Position numbers and translations under genes: made by a program. A stretch of DNA of 64,000 bases from CAYFJV01 sp964460605 (GTDB taxonomy: Archaea > Nanobdellota > Nanobdellia > Woesearchaeales > GW2011-AR9), in contig CAYWPT010000001.1 in NCBI GenBank assembly GCA_964460605.1, positions 72,526 to 136,525 of the forward strand. The letters run 5' to 3'. The notes below the pieces were generated by a model, which saw only the letters and a list, made by a program, of their open reading frames with translations, was not told the origin of the DNA and made no database searches. Shown in pieces: positions 33,801 to 40,273 of the stretch. Every line of letters starts with the position of its first letter. Position 1 is the stretch's first letter.

Positions 33801-34345
33801 TATTTAGCATAACCCATTTTTACACGCACATAATCTGAAAGAATTACACTTGTTGATGATGCTGTTCCACCTGCACCACGAATCGGTCCTGCGTATTGTA
33901 GAGCGAAATATTCTTTTCCATCTTTTCTTTTTTTTATTTTAATACCAATAAACCCTTCTAATGGTGCTGCTACAATTCCTAAAGTCAAATAAGCGAAACC
34001 AGTTCTAATACCAATTTCGATTGCTTCTTGTTTATCTTTAAATTTACAGAATTTTTCTTTAGCTACTTCTTCAGCGATTTTAAAACCTACACGCCAATCT
34101 AAGTTTCCATACTCTTTTTCTAATTCAACTACACGTTCAGGAATAGTGGTCTCTAGAATTTGTGGTGCTACCATACTTACTAAACCTAATACTCTATCTG
34201 CCATAGTGTTTGCTAGAATAATTTCTGGTTTTGGAGCTGGGTCTAAATTTTTTTCTCTCGCTTTATTTGCTACATCATAACAATGGGCAACATCTTTACG
34301 AAGACCTTCAAAGTACTTTTCTATTGTAGGAGAAGCAATAACCAT
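30827..34345 (-). CDS. polC: DNA polymerase D large (catalytic) subunit DP2
   Basis: 1172 residues, near the usual size and with no intein. The double-psi beta-barrel active site contains DCDGDE near 915-920, followed by KKFLPSSRGSTMDAPLVL. Cys-rich zinc sites lie at about 670-715 (CDAC, CDYC, CRFC) and near 1100 (CGKC ... CHGC). The C-terminal KQVGLGVFMK fits a PCNA-interacting QxxLxxF box. It is the main replicative polymerase of most archaea outside Crenarchaeota. Its transcript should be leaderless (TATA at 34366-34373). Confidence 0.97.
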   Translation of the reverse strand: MVIASPTIEKYFEGLRKDVAHCYDVANKAREKNLDPAPKPEIILANTMADRVLGLVSMVAPQILETTIPERVVELEKEYGNLDWRVGFKIAEEVAKEKFCKFKDKQEAIEIGIRTGFAYLTLGIVAAPLEGFIGIKIKKRKDGKEYFALQYAGPIRGAGGTASSTSVILSDYVRVKMGYAKYDPSETEVKRYVTEVHDYHDRVTNLQYHPGDEELQFMLSHLPVEVDGDPTEKIEVSNFKDQPRIDTNLIRGGMCLVVAEGLCQKAPKLWKRLSKWGKDFDLEWEFMKDFIDLKNKIHASHGKKKKKDGEEEEIKVQANDTFIADMVAGRPVLTHPVRDGGFRLRYGRCRNTGFSTSALHPATMIVLDKFIAIGTQLKTERPGKATTTVLCDTIEGPIVRMKNGSLIKIKTQEEAVNLNKDIDEVIYLGDILTNYGDFSENGHKLVPPGYCPEWWALELEKAVSSEMGSLVKKCVEDPLYFIPTLSEAIELSEKYKVPLHPEYTYFWKTLDFDNFNLFVKYLKKARVKGSVEKLILPFSEEYEKEKRILELLGIPHGLVNKEHVVIEKDDAETLAYLFNFKDQESLAKIEIEGKERNALAWLNNNSKILQRDKSGTFVGARMGRPEKAKMRSLTGKPHVMFPVGEEGGRLRCFQAAMEIGKVRSSFPLFHCDACDKESVYARCDYCNAKCLLKYHCRFCGDLEKETCKHGPAYGHKMKDVKINEIFEHAKKRLGERIHPDLIKGIRGTSNREHLVEHLAKGILRAKHNIYVNKDGTTRYDMTELPLTHFKLKEIGISVKKIKELGYSLDVHGKEIVDKDQLIEMKPQDLILPGMNLLEESAADVLLRVSKYIDELLVKFYGFKSFYNAKKPEDLAGHLVIGLAPHISAGTVGRIIGFSQTQGMLAHPMYHAGLRRDCDGDEAAVMLMVDGLLNFSKKFLPSSRGSTMDAPLVLTPILSPSEVDDQVLGIDMEWKYPLEFFEAAMEMKAPWDVRYGDDKKIVQLDHKLDTPGQYEGFAFTHHIDDFNAGPNLSAYKTLPSMKEKLFGQMELARKIRAVDMGDVARMVIQRHFLADIKGNFRKFSMQGFRCGKCNTKYRRPPISNKCHGCVGGKIIFTISEGSVVKYLEPSLELAREYDFSPYLKNTINLLKHNIYVVFGKEKDKQVGLGVFMK

Positions 34346-34365
34346 ATATTTTCAGATCTTTGTTG

Positions 34366-34373
34366 CTATATAA
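34366..34373 (-). promoter_or_regulatory. TATA box of the DP2 gene
   Basis: On the minus strand TTATATAG lies about 25 bases before the DP2 ATG at 34345. Confidence 0.6.
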
Positions 34374-34381
34374 GCCTTATT

Positions 34382-34404
34382 CTTGTCCAGTAGGCCTGTG
34401 CTAA
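34382..34404 (-). promoter_or_regulatory. 23-bp element upstream of DP2, shared with hjc
   Basis: Read in the direction of DP2 it begins TTAGCACAGG and ends CTACTGGACAAG, identical at 21 of 23 positions to the element upstream of hjc (28205-28227) and placed 8 bases before the TATA box. Confidence 0.6.
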
Positions 34405-34454
34405 GATTCAAATAAGAATATATGTAAAAAGAAATAGAAAATAAAAGAGTGGGC

Positions 34455-34840
34455 CTAAACCCAAACTGCTAAAATTCCACCAAATAGTGCTGCAGTAACT
34501 AACCAATGCGCCCCGTTAATGAAAAATAAAGATTTATCTCTATTTTCCCATAAAACTGGACTTAAAGTAAGTGGTACCATAAACCCTAACCAAGCCCAAA
34601 AGGCAACTGTTGCACCGTCCAAGAAACTTACCGCTCCAAAAGATGCATTCAACATAGTCAATACATAAGCCATTAAAACACTCCCTAAATAAGCTAAGAG
34701 TGTTTTTACTGCCATATCTTTTGGTTCTGGTTTTACATCCTTGACTCCGGTAGCTTTCATCCAAGCTTTTCCAAAAAGTTTTGGACTATACCAAGTACTA
34801 TTCCTAAAAGTGCTGTTACAAAAATTGCAAGATAATTCAT
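34455..34840 (-). CDS. DUF1761 family membrane protein, frameshifted
   Basis: The intact downstream frame (start 34760, 101 codons) has three membrane helices and FWAWLGFMVPLTLSPVLWE, typical of DUF1761. The missing N-terminus is upstream in another frame: MNYLAIFVTALLGIVL from the ATG at 34840. The second frame picks up with WYSPKLFGKAWMKATG, the conserved DUF1761 segment. One extra T in CTTGG (near 34791) would restore a 128-residue protein of normal length. It may be a base-call error or a recent mutation. Function unknown. Confidence 0.72.
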
Positions 34841-34945
34841 TTTTAATTCCTCTGTAAAAAATTTTAATTGTCTTAAGAAAGAAATTTAAATATAAAAATA
34901 TTCACTAAAATTATGGATGGAAATATAGCTGCATGGGATAAATGA

Positions 34946-36679
34946 CTAAACAAACTTCATTACTTTTACTTCTCTTGTTCTTAAATTAACAATTGGTACT
35001 CTACCTGGTTGCGGGTCGTGGCCTAACTTTTCTTGAAACTTGGTACAAGCTTGCCAACACGAACCAGAAATCATTGTCACGCCTTTATAATTGGCTACAG
35101 AAGAATAATGGATGTGTCCTGTGATCATAATGTCTGGAACTTTTTTTATCAATAATGGATCTTCTTCATAACCTGGCACATAAGGTGTTGATTTGAATGC
35201 AGGAGCTAAGTGTCTTCGCTTCAATAAATATTTCATAATTAAATCTGCTCTGTGATAACCACCACTATTACGAATAGAATCAACATTAGCCACATAAAAA
35301 TCAAAACTATAACCATGATACATTAATACATCAATGCCCGAAAATTCTTCAGTTTTTGCAATGGTAATCATCGACGGGTTACTCACCAAATGTACATTTT
35401 CCATTTCGTGCAAATCTTCAGTATATTCACGATAAAAAACAGGCTGTGGTTCTGCTAAATGTACTACGTCATGATTTCCCGGACAAATAAAGATTTGTTT
35501 TTCTGTAGGAATTTCTTTAATTAAATCTGTGAATGCTTGGTATTGGCCTTCGATAGTATCAATAGTTAATTCTTCTTGTTGTTTGGGATAAATACCTACA
35601 CCGTCAACTACATCACCTGCGATAAAGATGTACTTAATTTTATTAGCCATCGCTTTTTGTTCATTGGTGCCCACTTCTCCAGCAACCCACTGAATAAATT
35701 TTTTGAATTCATCTTCTAAAAAATTATTACTTCCTACATGTAAATCAGATAAGAAAATAGCAAACTCATCTTCTGGCGCCTTTTTCAATTGACGACCTAA
35801 AGGTAAATCTGGCCATACAATGTCATCAGAGAAAATGATACCATCGCCTGAAGTTCCTGAAATACCTACAACTTCATCAAATATGAGATCTTTAGCTTTC
35901 TTTGAGATGTCTTCATTGGTTTTATTTGCTAAAACTTTGATACTTCCCGTAGTATCTTCAAGTGTGAAAATAATGTTTCCATTTCTTGTCTCTGCGATTT
36001 CTGTGACAAGACCAATAATAGATATTTTTTCTCTACCTTTTTTCTGTGTTAAACGATGGATGCTCGTTACATTTTTCATCTCTGGTCTTTGACGAATTAT
36101 TCTCTCTAAGACTCTATAACGTGATAAAAATATTTTTGAAAAATCTTTTACTGTATACTTTTTAGAAACTGTCTCAAAGGTGTAGACCACATTAAAATTC
36201 TTTTCTTCTTCTAATTTTTCTAAAACTGCTAGATCTTCTTCTGTATTCACTGAACTTGTAATACTCTCTTTTACTTCTAATTCTGGTTCTTGAATAGAAG
36301 CGCTAAGATTTTCTTTGTCAAGTTCTGCTTCTAAACTAGAAATTTTTTCTTCTTGCGCAATGCTTGGAGCCACTTCTCCGCTAATAGAAATGTTTGCACT
36401 CTGTACATCTTGAAGATGGCTTTGGTATTTATCAATATCGCCTTGATTTTCGAAATCAACACGATACTTATCCATTTTTCTCCAATTGATTGGAGAATCT
36501 TCTTTAGCAATAATATCAGAATAGTCTTGATTGAGCACTAAAATATCATTATTAGTATCAACGTTCTCTAATTTTTTAAGAAGGTCTTCACCAAGGCCAT
36601 TTTCAATATCTTGCATCATATCTTTGTTTACAAGTACACCTTTTTCGAATAACTTTTCAATTATTTCTTCTTTTTCCAT
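34946..36679 (-). CDS. polB: DNA polymerase D small (proofreading) subunit DP1
   Basis: 577 residues. The N-terminal ~160 residues are helical and low complexity; an OB fold follows (ISIIGLVTEIAETRNGN). The calcineurin-like exonuclease domain has LSDLHVGS (~308), GDVVDGVG, CPGNHDVV and GHIHYSS. It ends SGSCWQACTKFQEKLGHDPQPGRV, typical of DP1. It forms the polymerase with DP2 and supplies 3'-5' proofreading. It follows cdc6 by 22 bases in the same direction, so the two are likely co-transcribed. Confidence 0.96.
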   Translation of the reverse strand: MEKEEIIEKLFEKGVLVNKDMMQDIENGLGEDLLKKLENVDTNNDILVLNQDYSDIIAKEDSPINWRKMDKYRVDFENQGDIDKYQSHLQDVQSANISISGEVAPSIAQEEKISSLEAELDKENLSASIQEPELEVKESITSSVNTEEDLAVLEKLEEEKNFNVVYTFETVSKKYTVKDFSKIFLSRYRVLERIIRQRPEMKNVTSIHRLTQKKGREKISIIGLVTEIAETRNGNIIFTLEDTTGSIKVLANKTNEDISKKAKDLIFDEVVGISGTSGDGIIFSDDIVWPDLPLGRQLKKAPEDEFAIFLSDLHVGSNNFLEDEFKKFIQWVAGEVGTNEQKAMANKIKYIFIAGDVVDGVGIYPKQQEELTIDTIEGQYQAFTDLIKEIPTEKQIFICPGNHDVVHLAEPQPVFYREYTEDLHEMENVHLVSNPSMITIAKTEEFSGIDVLMYHGYSFDFYVANVDSIRNSGGYHRADLIMKYLLKRRHLAPAFKSTPYVPGYEEDPLLIKKVPDIMITGHIHYSSVANYKGVTMISGSCWQACTKFQEKLGHDPQPGRVPIVNLRTREVKVMKFV

Positions 36680-36701
36680 GGTAGTTCGTGATAGAATAAT
36701 T

Positions 36702-37904
36702 TCAATCTTTCAATTGAATGGATCGTTCAATAAGTTCTTTCAGTTTCATTTTAATATTTTCAGCTAAAGATACAGAAATTTCTCTTGTCCTTCCATACCT
36801 TCCTTTTGATACAATTTTTGCATTAATAATACCAAGCATATCATATTCTGCTAAAATATCTGAAACTCTACGTTGAGTTAAAACATTAAAACGTACTTTT
36901 TTGCATAATGTTTGATATACATCATAAATCTCCCCAGTATAAATGGTTTTCTTTTTAGGAGCTAATAATAATATTGCATATAATACAGCTTGGAACTGTT
37001 TTGGTTGACTCACTACTGCATTAATGATCTTATCACTTTCAATTTTTCTCTCTGCTTCATCTAGGTGTTTAATTTCAATAGTTTTAGAAGTGCCTCTTTC
37101 TGCTAATTCTCCTGCAACACGTAATAAATCAATAGCTCTTCGCGCATCGCCGTGTTCACGAGCAGCATAAGCTGAACATTTTTCGATAACTCCTGCTTGC
37201 ATTGACTCTGGTCTAAATGCTTGATCTGCTCTTTTCCTTAAAATATCTTGAATTTGTAGCGCATTATAAGGGGGGAAAATTAATTCTTCTTCACTCAAAG
37301 ATGATTTTACTCTTGGATCTAGGTTTTCAGCAAAAATAAGGTTGTTTGAGATACCAATCAAACAAATTTGTGCATTTTTTAGTTCTGAATTAATCCGAGT
37401 TAAATTGTAGAGAATTTCGTCACCAATCTTCTTAGTTAATTGATCAATTTCATCTAATACTAATAAAATCAACTTTTTTTCCTTATCAACTAAAGAATAA
37501 AAGATATTGTAAACTTCATCTGTTGGCAGACCTGTTGCTGGAACTTCTCTTCCAAACTCTTTGATTAATTGAGCAACAAGCCTATATTCAGTATCTGCAA
37601 TTCTTTTGAGTTTACAATTAATATAAATTGGTTTTAAGGGAATATCATTCTTTTTTGCTATCTCATTCATAGAATTGAGAATATACTTTATTGATAATGT
37701 CTTTCCAGTACCTGTTTTCCCATAAATGAGTAAGCTCGATGGTCTTTCCAAACGAAGAGCAGGAGCTAAAATGTTTGCTACTTCCTGTATAAGTTCCTCA
37801 CGAAATAATACTTCATCAGGAACGTATGATGAAAGTAAGAAATCTTTACTTAAAAAGATTGAGTCCTTTTTCAGAAAATTTTCGAAAAAATTGCTTATAC
37901 CCAT
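36702..37904 (-). CDS. cdc6: Orc1/Cdc6 origin-binding initiator
   Basis: 400 residues. An AAA+ domain with Walker A GKTGTGKT (62-69) and Walker B LLVLDEIDQL, sensor region in CLIGISNNL and EHGDARRAIDLLRVAGE, then a winged helix C-terminus (YDVYQTLCKKVRFNVLTQRRVSDIL). It recognises origin boxes and loads MCM. The adjoining 680-base gap contains origin-box-like sequences. Confidence 0.96.
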   Translation of the reverse strand: MGISNFFENFLKKDSIFLSKDFLLSSYVPDEVLFREELIQEVANILAPALRLERPSSLLIYGKTGTGKTLSIKYILNSMNEIAKKNDIPLKPIYINCKLKRIADTEYRLVAQLIKEFGREVPATGLPTDEVYNIFYSLVDKEKKLILLVLDEIDQLTKKIGDEILYNLTRINSELKNAQICLIGISNNLIFAENLDPRVKSSLSEEELIFPPYNALQIQDILRKRADQAFRPESMQAGVIEKCSAYAAREHGDARRAIDLLRVAGELAERGTSKTIEIKHLDEAERKIESDKIINAVVSQPKQFQAVLYAILLLAPKKKTIYTGEIYDVYQTLCKKVRFNVLTQRRVSDILAEYDMLGIINAKIVSKGRYGRTREISVSLAENIKMKLKELIERSIQLKD

Positions 37905-37937
37905 GTTTTTTTCCCCTTATTCTCAAATGAGATTGGA

Positions 37938-37947
37938 ATTAATATAA
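37938..37947 (-). promoter_or_regulatory. TATA box of cdc6
   Basis: TTTATATTAA on the minus strand, about 35-40 bases before the cdc6 ATG, leaving a short leader with the purine tract AAGGGGAAA. Confidence 0.5.
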
Positions 37948-37952
37948 AGATA

Positions 37953-37966
37953 TCTAAACTAGAGTT
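37953..37966 (-). promoter_or_regulatory. Operator-like half-palindrome upstream of cdc6
   Basis: AACTCTAGTTTAGA on the minus strand, 5 bases before the TATA box. It matches 13 of 14 positions of the palindromic element upstream of rpa (40259-40273). Confidence 0.45.
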
Positions 37967-37973
37967 AAATGTC

Positions 37974-37999
37974 GCCCACCCCATGGTTTCCCATGGAAG
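37974..37999 (-). repeat. Origin recognition box (ORB)-like sequence 1
   Basis: Minus strand CTTCCATGGGAAACCATG followed by GGGTGGG. The core TTCCA-x-x-GGAAAC and the downstream G run are the form of known archaeal ORBs. It lies close to the cdc6 promoter. Confidence 0.65.
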
Positions 38000-38133
38000 T
38001 AGCTTATTGATTTTTTTGACAAAAGATTTGAAGCTTTCTTTAAGCTTAATTGATTACCTTGACAATCAATTTAGCACTTTAAAATTCTTTTGCTCTTTGA
38101 TACCATGATTGCTCTTGAAAATTAATATTCAAG

Positions 38134-38155
38134 CCATAGTCCTTCTCATGGAAAT
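38134..38155 (-). repeat. Weak ORB-like sequence
   Basis: Minus strand TTTCCATGAGAAGGACTATG shares TTCCATG-x-GAA with ORB 1 but lacks the G run and has a two-base insertion. Confidence 0.35.
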
Positions 38156-38450
38156 AAGCTAAAAGGAATATTGAGAACTAAGTGAAGTAAAACAGCCATT
38201 CGCATTAAATGTTGCGTGCACTCACACTCTTCTTCTCTTCTTTTCTTTCTATCTTTTATTATATATATCATATATTTATTTTCAATATAGCAAATAATAA
38301 TAATAAAGCTAAATAAGAAAGAATTTAGAAATGTTGCAAAACAAAAAAATGCAGATTAAATTGCATTTAACGCCTTAAAAATTATTAATTTAAGCTTAAT
38401 TCTTCATTTGATCTGTTTTTGTATAGATCTAAAAATTTTGATTTTAAGCT

Positions 38451-38476
38451 CTCCATAGGAAGTCATGGGGTATGAG
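38451..38476 (+). repeat. Origin recognition box (ORB)-like sequence 2
   Basis: Plus strand CTCCATAGGAAGTCATGGGG, then TATGAG. It matches ORB 1 at 17 of 22 aligned positions including CATGGGGT and is inverted relative to it across the AT-rich core. Confidence 0.6.
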
Positions 38477-38575
38477 CCTAATTCACTCATTGATAATTAC
38501 TCCTTGAATAATTCATTATAATTCATTTAGATTTATCATATATTACTATTACTTTACTAATAAGACCTGGAAAAC

Positions 38576-38583
38576 TTTATATA
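38576..38583 (+). promoter_or_regulatory. TATA box of the spoIIM-like gene
   Basis: TTTATATA lies about 27 bases before the ATG at 38607, arguing for that start rather than the in-frame TTG at 38589. Confidence 0.55.
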
Positions 38584-38606
38584 CAGAATTGACTTATTTT
38601 TTGTTA

Positions 38607-39455
38607 ATGGTTCTCGAGGCACTATTAAACCCCTTTTCAGTAAAGCGTAAGCCATGGGAGATGGCTTTTGCAGGAGCACTCTATTCAATAGTGGGTTTAT
38701 TATTGTCTTATTTCGTATTTAGACAGCTCTCTGGTTTATTGATGGTTTTTCTTATAACCATTGCAGCTATACCAATAGTCTATAATACAATCAAAAAAGA
38801 AGAAGAAATAGATATGCAGATTAAAGGCGAATGGAAAATCTTAAAAGAACATAGTAAGGTTATTTTCTTTTTACTCTACTTTTTTATTGGAATCGTTATA
38901 GGACTCACTTTAGCTTATGTTTTATTGCCAACAGCAATGGTTGAAGAGGTATTTTTTATTCAAGCAAACGCAATTCAAGATGTAAATGATAATGTCTCTG
39001 GAAACTTAACCTTATTTGGACTTTTTAAGGCGGTTTTCTTAAACAATCTTAAAGTATTATTTTTCTGTTTGATATTTTCGTTCCTTTATGGAATGGGAGC
39101 TCTGTTCATTTTAACCTGGAACGCTTCGGTAGTCTCGGCAGCTATGGGTAATTTGATTAAAAGTAGGTTGGCTCTTGCAGGTGAGAGTTTAGGATTGAGT
39201 AATATTGTTTTATATTTTTCTGCAGGTACTTTTAGCTTTTTTAGATACATGACTCATGGTATTATTGAGATTTCAGCATACTTTGTAGCGGGTTTAGCAG
39301 GAAGCATCATTTCTATTGCAGTAATTCGTCATAATTTAGAAAATGAACAAGTCTTATACGACGCATTAGATTTAGTTTTTATTAGTTTAGCATTATTATT
39401 ATTCGCAGCGATTGTAGAAGTGTATATTACGCCACAACTGTTTTCTGTAGCTTAA
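38607..39455 (+). CDS. SpoIIM/DUF95 family membrane protein
   Basis: 282 residues from the ATG at 38607, chosen by TATA spacing. Six or seven membrane helices are visible, and the segment FSFFRYMTHGIIEISAYFVAG matches the conserved (P/T)HGxxE block of SpoIIM/DUF95 proteins. These are integral membrane proteins; in archaea their role is unknown, though they are often beside replication or division genes. The stop overlaps that of rpa in TTAA. Confidence 0.82.
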   Translation: MVLEALLNPFSVKRKPWEMAFAGALYSIVGLLLSYFVFRQLSGLLMVFLITIAAIPIVYNTIKKEEEIDMQIKGEWKILKEHSKVIFFLLYFFIGIVIGLTLAYVLLPTAMVEEVFFIQANAIQDVNDNVSGNLTLFGLFKAVFLNNLKVLFFCLIFSFLYGMGALFILTWNASVVSAAMGNLIKSRLALAGESLGLSNIVLYFSAGTFSFFRYMTHGIIEISAYFVAGLAGSIISIAVIRHNLENEQVLYDALDLVFISLALLLFAAIVEVYITPQLFSVA

Positions 39456-40219
39456 AGAATTTTTACTCGACCAGGTAAGTTTTGAAAAACATCACCAGTC
39501 TCTAGCATTCTTTCAATAATCTTTTCAACATCTTTATTGCCTATTTTTTCTATTAAATCGTCAATAAAAACACCTTCTCCAGAATCAAGCTTTTTAATGA
39601 GTTCTAAAACTTTTTGAGATAATGGTTTTTCTTGTTCACCTTCAAATTCAGCAAAAACTTCTTCTTCATTTTCTTCCTTTTTTGCTTCATCAATTTTGTC
39701 TGCAGAAGTAAACTTTACTTCTGCAGTAATATTTTCCATGTTTATCTCTTCAGTATTTTTAACTTTATCTGCAGAACTTTGTTTTTCCAAAGGCTCTGAT
39801 TCTTTTTTAGCTTCTTTGACTACTACTTTTCTTTTCCCTAAGCTTACATTTCTTACTTTTAACCATAAAGGGTCAACTTTTTTACAAATTTCAGGTGCAA
39901 CATACCTTTCATTAGCATACATTCGTAATTTTCCAATACAAAGCATGGTATCACCAAGTTCTATTTTTTCAAGAAAATCTTGTTCTTCAAAAAAGCGTAA
40001 AACAATGCGCTCACTTCCATCATCTAATAAGAAATTAGTAATTGAACCTGTTTTTGAGCTGCTTACAATAATCCCAACAATATTTAGCCTAAAGACTTTT
40101 TCATTCTGCTTGTTGAGAATATAATCTGCTTGACCATCTTCTCCTTTAATGTACTCTCCAGAGAGTAAATCCTGAACAGAACTTTTTACTGCGATATGTC
40201 TGCTGAAATCTTCTGCCAT
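39452..40219 (-). CDS. RPA-like single-strand DNA binding protein (OB fold)
   Basis: 255 residues. An OB fold spans about 35-130 (NIVGIIVSSSKTGSITNFLLDDG, MLCIGKLRMYANERYVAPEI), with an acidic/basic linker at 140-190 and a winged-helix-like C-terminus (KIGNKDVEKIIERMLETGDVFQ). This is the layout of the RPA32/Rpa2-like subunits of euryarchaea. It should bind single-stranded DNA at forks. It lies directly downstream of mcm but has its own TATA box and an operator-like palindrome. Confidence 0.83.
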   Translation of the reverse strand: MAEDFSRHIAVKSSVQDLLSGEYIKGEDGQADYILNKQNEKVFRLNIVGIIVSSSKTGSITNFLLDDGSERIVLRFFEEQDFLEKIELGDTMLCIGKLRMYANERYVAPEICKKVDPLWLKVRNVSLGKRKVVVKEAKKESEPLEKQSSADKVKNTEEINMENITAEVKFTSADKIDEAKKEENEEEVFAEFEGEQEKPLSQKVLELIKKLDSGEGVFIDDLIEKIGNKDVEKIIERMLETGDVFQNLPGRVKIL

Positions 40220-40239
40220 TGTCTATTTGAGAACAAATC

Positions 40240-40249
40240 TTATTTTAAT
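40240..40249 (-). promoter_or_regulatory. TATA box of rpa
   Basis: TATTAAAATA on the minus strand about 25 bases before the ATG at 40219. Confidence 0.4.
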
Positions 40250-40258
40250 AATTACTTC

Positions 40259-40273
40259 ACTCTAATCTAGAGT
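40259..40273 (-). promoter_or_regulatory. Perfect palindrome upstream of rpa
   Basis: ACTCTA-GAT-TAGAGT is a perfect 6-bp inverted repeat with a 3-base centre, just after the mcm stop and about 10 bases before the rpa TATA box. A near copy precedes the cdc6 TATA box. Confidence 0.5.

Larger units (their letters stand above)
37905..38606. other. Candidate replication origin (oriC)
   Basis: A non-coding, strongly AT-rich gap between cdc6 and the spoIIM-like gene. Two origin-recognition-box-like sequences face each other (37974-37999 minus strand, 38451-38476 plus strand), with a weaker one at 38134-38155. Between them are a pyrimidine tract (about 38225-38257) and an AT-only core near 38256-38300 suited to unwinding. 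Also present are an 8-bp inverted repeat AATTGATT/AATCAATT at 38048-38071 and two copies of TTTAAGCTTAATT at 38039-38051 and 38389-38401. Confidence 0.72.

Noticed and set aside
38039..38401. Two TTTAAGCTTAATT copies as specific origin repeats
   Set aside because: A near-identical TTTAAGCTTAATT also occurs near 44403-44415 upstream of tbp, so this is likely a common AT-rich word and not origin specific.
38589..38606. TTG start for the SpoIIM-like gene
   Set aside because: The TATA box at 38576-38583 is too close to it; the ATG at 38607 fits the promoter spacing.
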